DNA from: Bacillota bacterium | Lineage (GTDB): Bacteria; Bacillota; Bacilli; Paenibacillales; NBRC-103111 | Reading direction: 5' to 3' | Length of the DNA: 6,345 bases | Assembly: GCA_023391955.1 (NCBI GenBank) | Contig: JAEWAA010000668.1 | Span: 1 to 6,345, forward strand | Part shown: in pieces, positions 5,247 to 6,345 of the stretch | How positions within the stretch are numbered: position 1 is the stretch's first letter | Layout of the letters: every line of letters begins with the position of its first letter | The notes under the pieces: model-generated | Told to the model about the DNA's origin: nothing | What the model saw: only the letters and a program-made list of their open reading frames with translations | Database searches by the model: none | Program-made: the position numbers and the translations under genes

Positions 5247-6260
5247 TTGAATAAATTAACCAAACGAATTTCTGTTGTTGTGCTGGCTGCCGCTATGTTG
5301 GGAGGGTCTGCCGCTCTTGCTTTCAGCGATATCGCTCAGGATCCCGCCCAAACCAAGATTGAATCCCTGCGTAAGGATGGTGTTCTTTCCGGAATGGACG
5401 GCGACCGTTTTGCGCCTAAGGAAGTCTTAACTTATGATCAGGGCATCCGGCTCCTGGTGAAGGGCTTAGACCTGAGCCTTGCCCATATCAGCTTCTTCAA
5501 GGCTCCCAAGGCCAGCGATTATTACACCCAAGTGCCGGATGATGCCTGGTACGCCGAGGATTTCATCATCGCCCAGTACAATAAACTGGAGGTTCCCCAG
5601 AATGTGGACCCGTCCAGTCCGTTGACCCGTGAGCAATTTGCTGTGCTTCTCCATAAAGCCCTTCAGCAAAAGGGGGATTATGCGGTCATTGAGCTGTACA
5701 ATATTCTGGCCGATGAGACTGCCGTTGATCCGGCAGCTTCCGGCAGTATTCAGACGCTTTTGAACATGAAGATCACCAAGCTGGATGACAAGTCCCAATT
5801 CCGGCCGAAGGCAGGCATTACCCGTTCGGAAGCGGCAGATTGGCTGTATGAAGCTAGAGCCTTCGTAGCTAAGCATGCAGAGCATTCATCTTCGCCCGAG
5901 CCGACTCCTGCAGCCACTCCTGCCGGCACTCCGGGTTCCGTGCCTGGGGCTACTCCTGTTCCTGCAGCAACCTCAGCTCCAGCTGTGGAAACTCCTGTTG
6001 TATGGAGTGAAGCCTCCGTAACCCTGGAGAAGGCCGCTGACGGTGTAAACAAGGCTGCCGTCACCATCCAGGTGCCCCATCCCGGTTATGGCGCTGTGAT
6101 TACCGGCATTGATTTTACCGGGGACAAGGAAGCGGTCATCCGCTACAAGCTGACTCCGCCCAATCCGGACATGATGTATCCGATGGTGATCTCCAAGGTA
6201 GATCTGGCGACATACCTCGCTTCGGACTTTACCGCTGTCACCGCCCAGCATGCAGACTAG
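5247..6260 (+). CDS. Secreted SLH-domain protein with PrcB-like C-terminal domain
   Basis: A 337-aa precursor. Residues 1-25 are a signal peptide (NKLTKR, then hydrophobic 8-24, cleavage after ALA at 25). Three SLH domains follow: about 26-75 (opening FSDIAQDPAQTKIESLRKDG), 92-140 (with DDAWYAEDF and LTREQFAVLL), and 147-205 (with FRPKAGITRSEAADWLYEA). SLH domains anchor proteins to pyruvylated wall polymer. A Pro/Thr/Ala linker (216-249, repeated TPAATP/TPVPAATSAP) leads to a C-terminal domain (about 251-330). Its HPGYGAVITGIDF and PPNPDMMYPMVISKVD resemble the PrcB C-terminal domain, as seen in a protease-complex component and envelope proteins. That match is by eye. I chose TTG at 5247 because TGGAGGTGA lies 8 nt upstream and the signal peptide starts there. 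Upstream in-frame codons fall within the terminator hairpin. Role: an envelope-anchored protein possibly controlling or scaffolding a secreted protease. Confidence 0.88.
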   Translation: MNKLTKRISVVVLAAAMLGGSAALAFSDIAQDPAQTKIESLRKDGVLSGMDGDRFAPKEVLTYDQGIRLLVKGLDLSLAHISFFKAPKASDYYTQVPDDAWYAEDFIIAQYNKLEVPQNVDPSSPLTREQFAVLLHKALQQKGDYAVIELYNILADETAVDPAASGSIQTLLNMKITKLDDKSQFRPKAGITRSEAADWLYEARAFVAKHAEHSSSPEPTPAATPAGTPGSVPGATPVPAATSAPAVETPVVWSEASVTLEKAADGVNKAAVTIQVPHPGYGAVITGIDFTGDKEAVIRYKLTPPNPDMMYPMVISKVDLATYLASDFTAVTAQHAD

Positions 6261-6277
6261 AAATATGCAATGCCAAC

Positions 6278-6320
6278 AGGCCTCTTGCCATTGCCCAGCG
6301 CAATGATAAGAGGCCTTTTT
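6278..6320 (+). terminator. Strong intrinsic terminator after the SLH gene
   Basis: AGGCCTCTT (6278-6286) pairs with AAGAGGCCT (6308-6316), then a G-U pair, one mismatch, and CATTGC (6289-6294) with GCAATG (6300-6305) around a 5-nt loop. T5 (6316-6320) follows. This ends the SLH gene transcript 17 nt after its stop codon. Nothing recognisable lies between it and the window end. Confidence 0.92.
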
Positions 6321-6345
6321 CCGTTCAGAGGAAGGTTATGGTTGT

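Noticed and set aside
1..6345. CRISPR array, tRNA or rRNA genes, riboswitch
   Set aside because: No regularly spaced identical repeats with unique spacers, no tRNA cloverleaf or rRNA-like segment, and no conserved riboswitch core were seen on either strand.

Overview
The window looks like a chromosomal piece of a spore-former-type Firmicute, most likely Paenibacillus or a close relative. The evidence is a CitB/AcnA-type aconitase, strong AAGGAGG ribosome binding sites with GTG and TTG starts, a Gram-positive LexA box (GAAC-N4-GTTC), and a secreted protein with SLH domains and a PrcB-like C-terminus. The genus is inferred from gene style and was not confirmed by a search.

Layout from left to right. 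(1) Positions 1-141, minus strand: a small 33-codon frame with a very good ribosome binding site. Its stop is followed by a GC-rich hairpin, but coding-like codons also continue past the stop to the window edge, so it is either a tiny gene or the broken 5' end of a longer one. (2) Positions 142-317: a divergent intergenic region with a good sigma-A-type promoter for aconitase and, in its leader, three alternating TGAAA/TTTCA half-sites exactly 10 bp apart. (3) Positions 318-3026: acnA (citB), complete, ending at an intrinsic terminator. (4) Positions 3116-4524: a 1409-bp element bounded by 48-bp imperfect inverted repeats (41 of 48 positions match without gaps). It carries one gene for an IS1595-family transposase-like protein. 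(5) Positions 4525-4754: intergenic, with a possible 22-codon ORF and a weak hairpin. (6) Positions 4755-5156: a VOC (glyoxalase/dioxygenase fold) protein with a GTG start, followed by a bidirectional terminator-like hairpin. (7) Positions 5247-6260: a secreted SLH/PrcB-like protein with a TTG start, followed by a strong terminator.

The main find is the element at 3116-4524. Its promoter is near-consensus (TTGAAA, 17 bp, TATAAT), and a LexA/DinR operator matching the Bacillus consensus at 13 of 14 positions fills the spacer between the -35 and -10. The gene should therefore be repressed by LexA and switched on by DNA damage. The encoded protein keeps a textbook IS1595 zinc ribbon and helical N-terminal region and a recognisable family C-terminus. 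By eye, however, the residues where the family has its catalytic D, D, N/E and K are replaced. This suggests a DNA-damage-induced transposase relative that binds DNA but may have lost transposition chemistry, or that uses another chemistry, still sitting between inverted repeats it could recognise.

The other genes are separate transcription units with no evident common pathway: central carbon metabolism (acnA), a small VOC enzyme or binding protein, and a cell-envelope protein.
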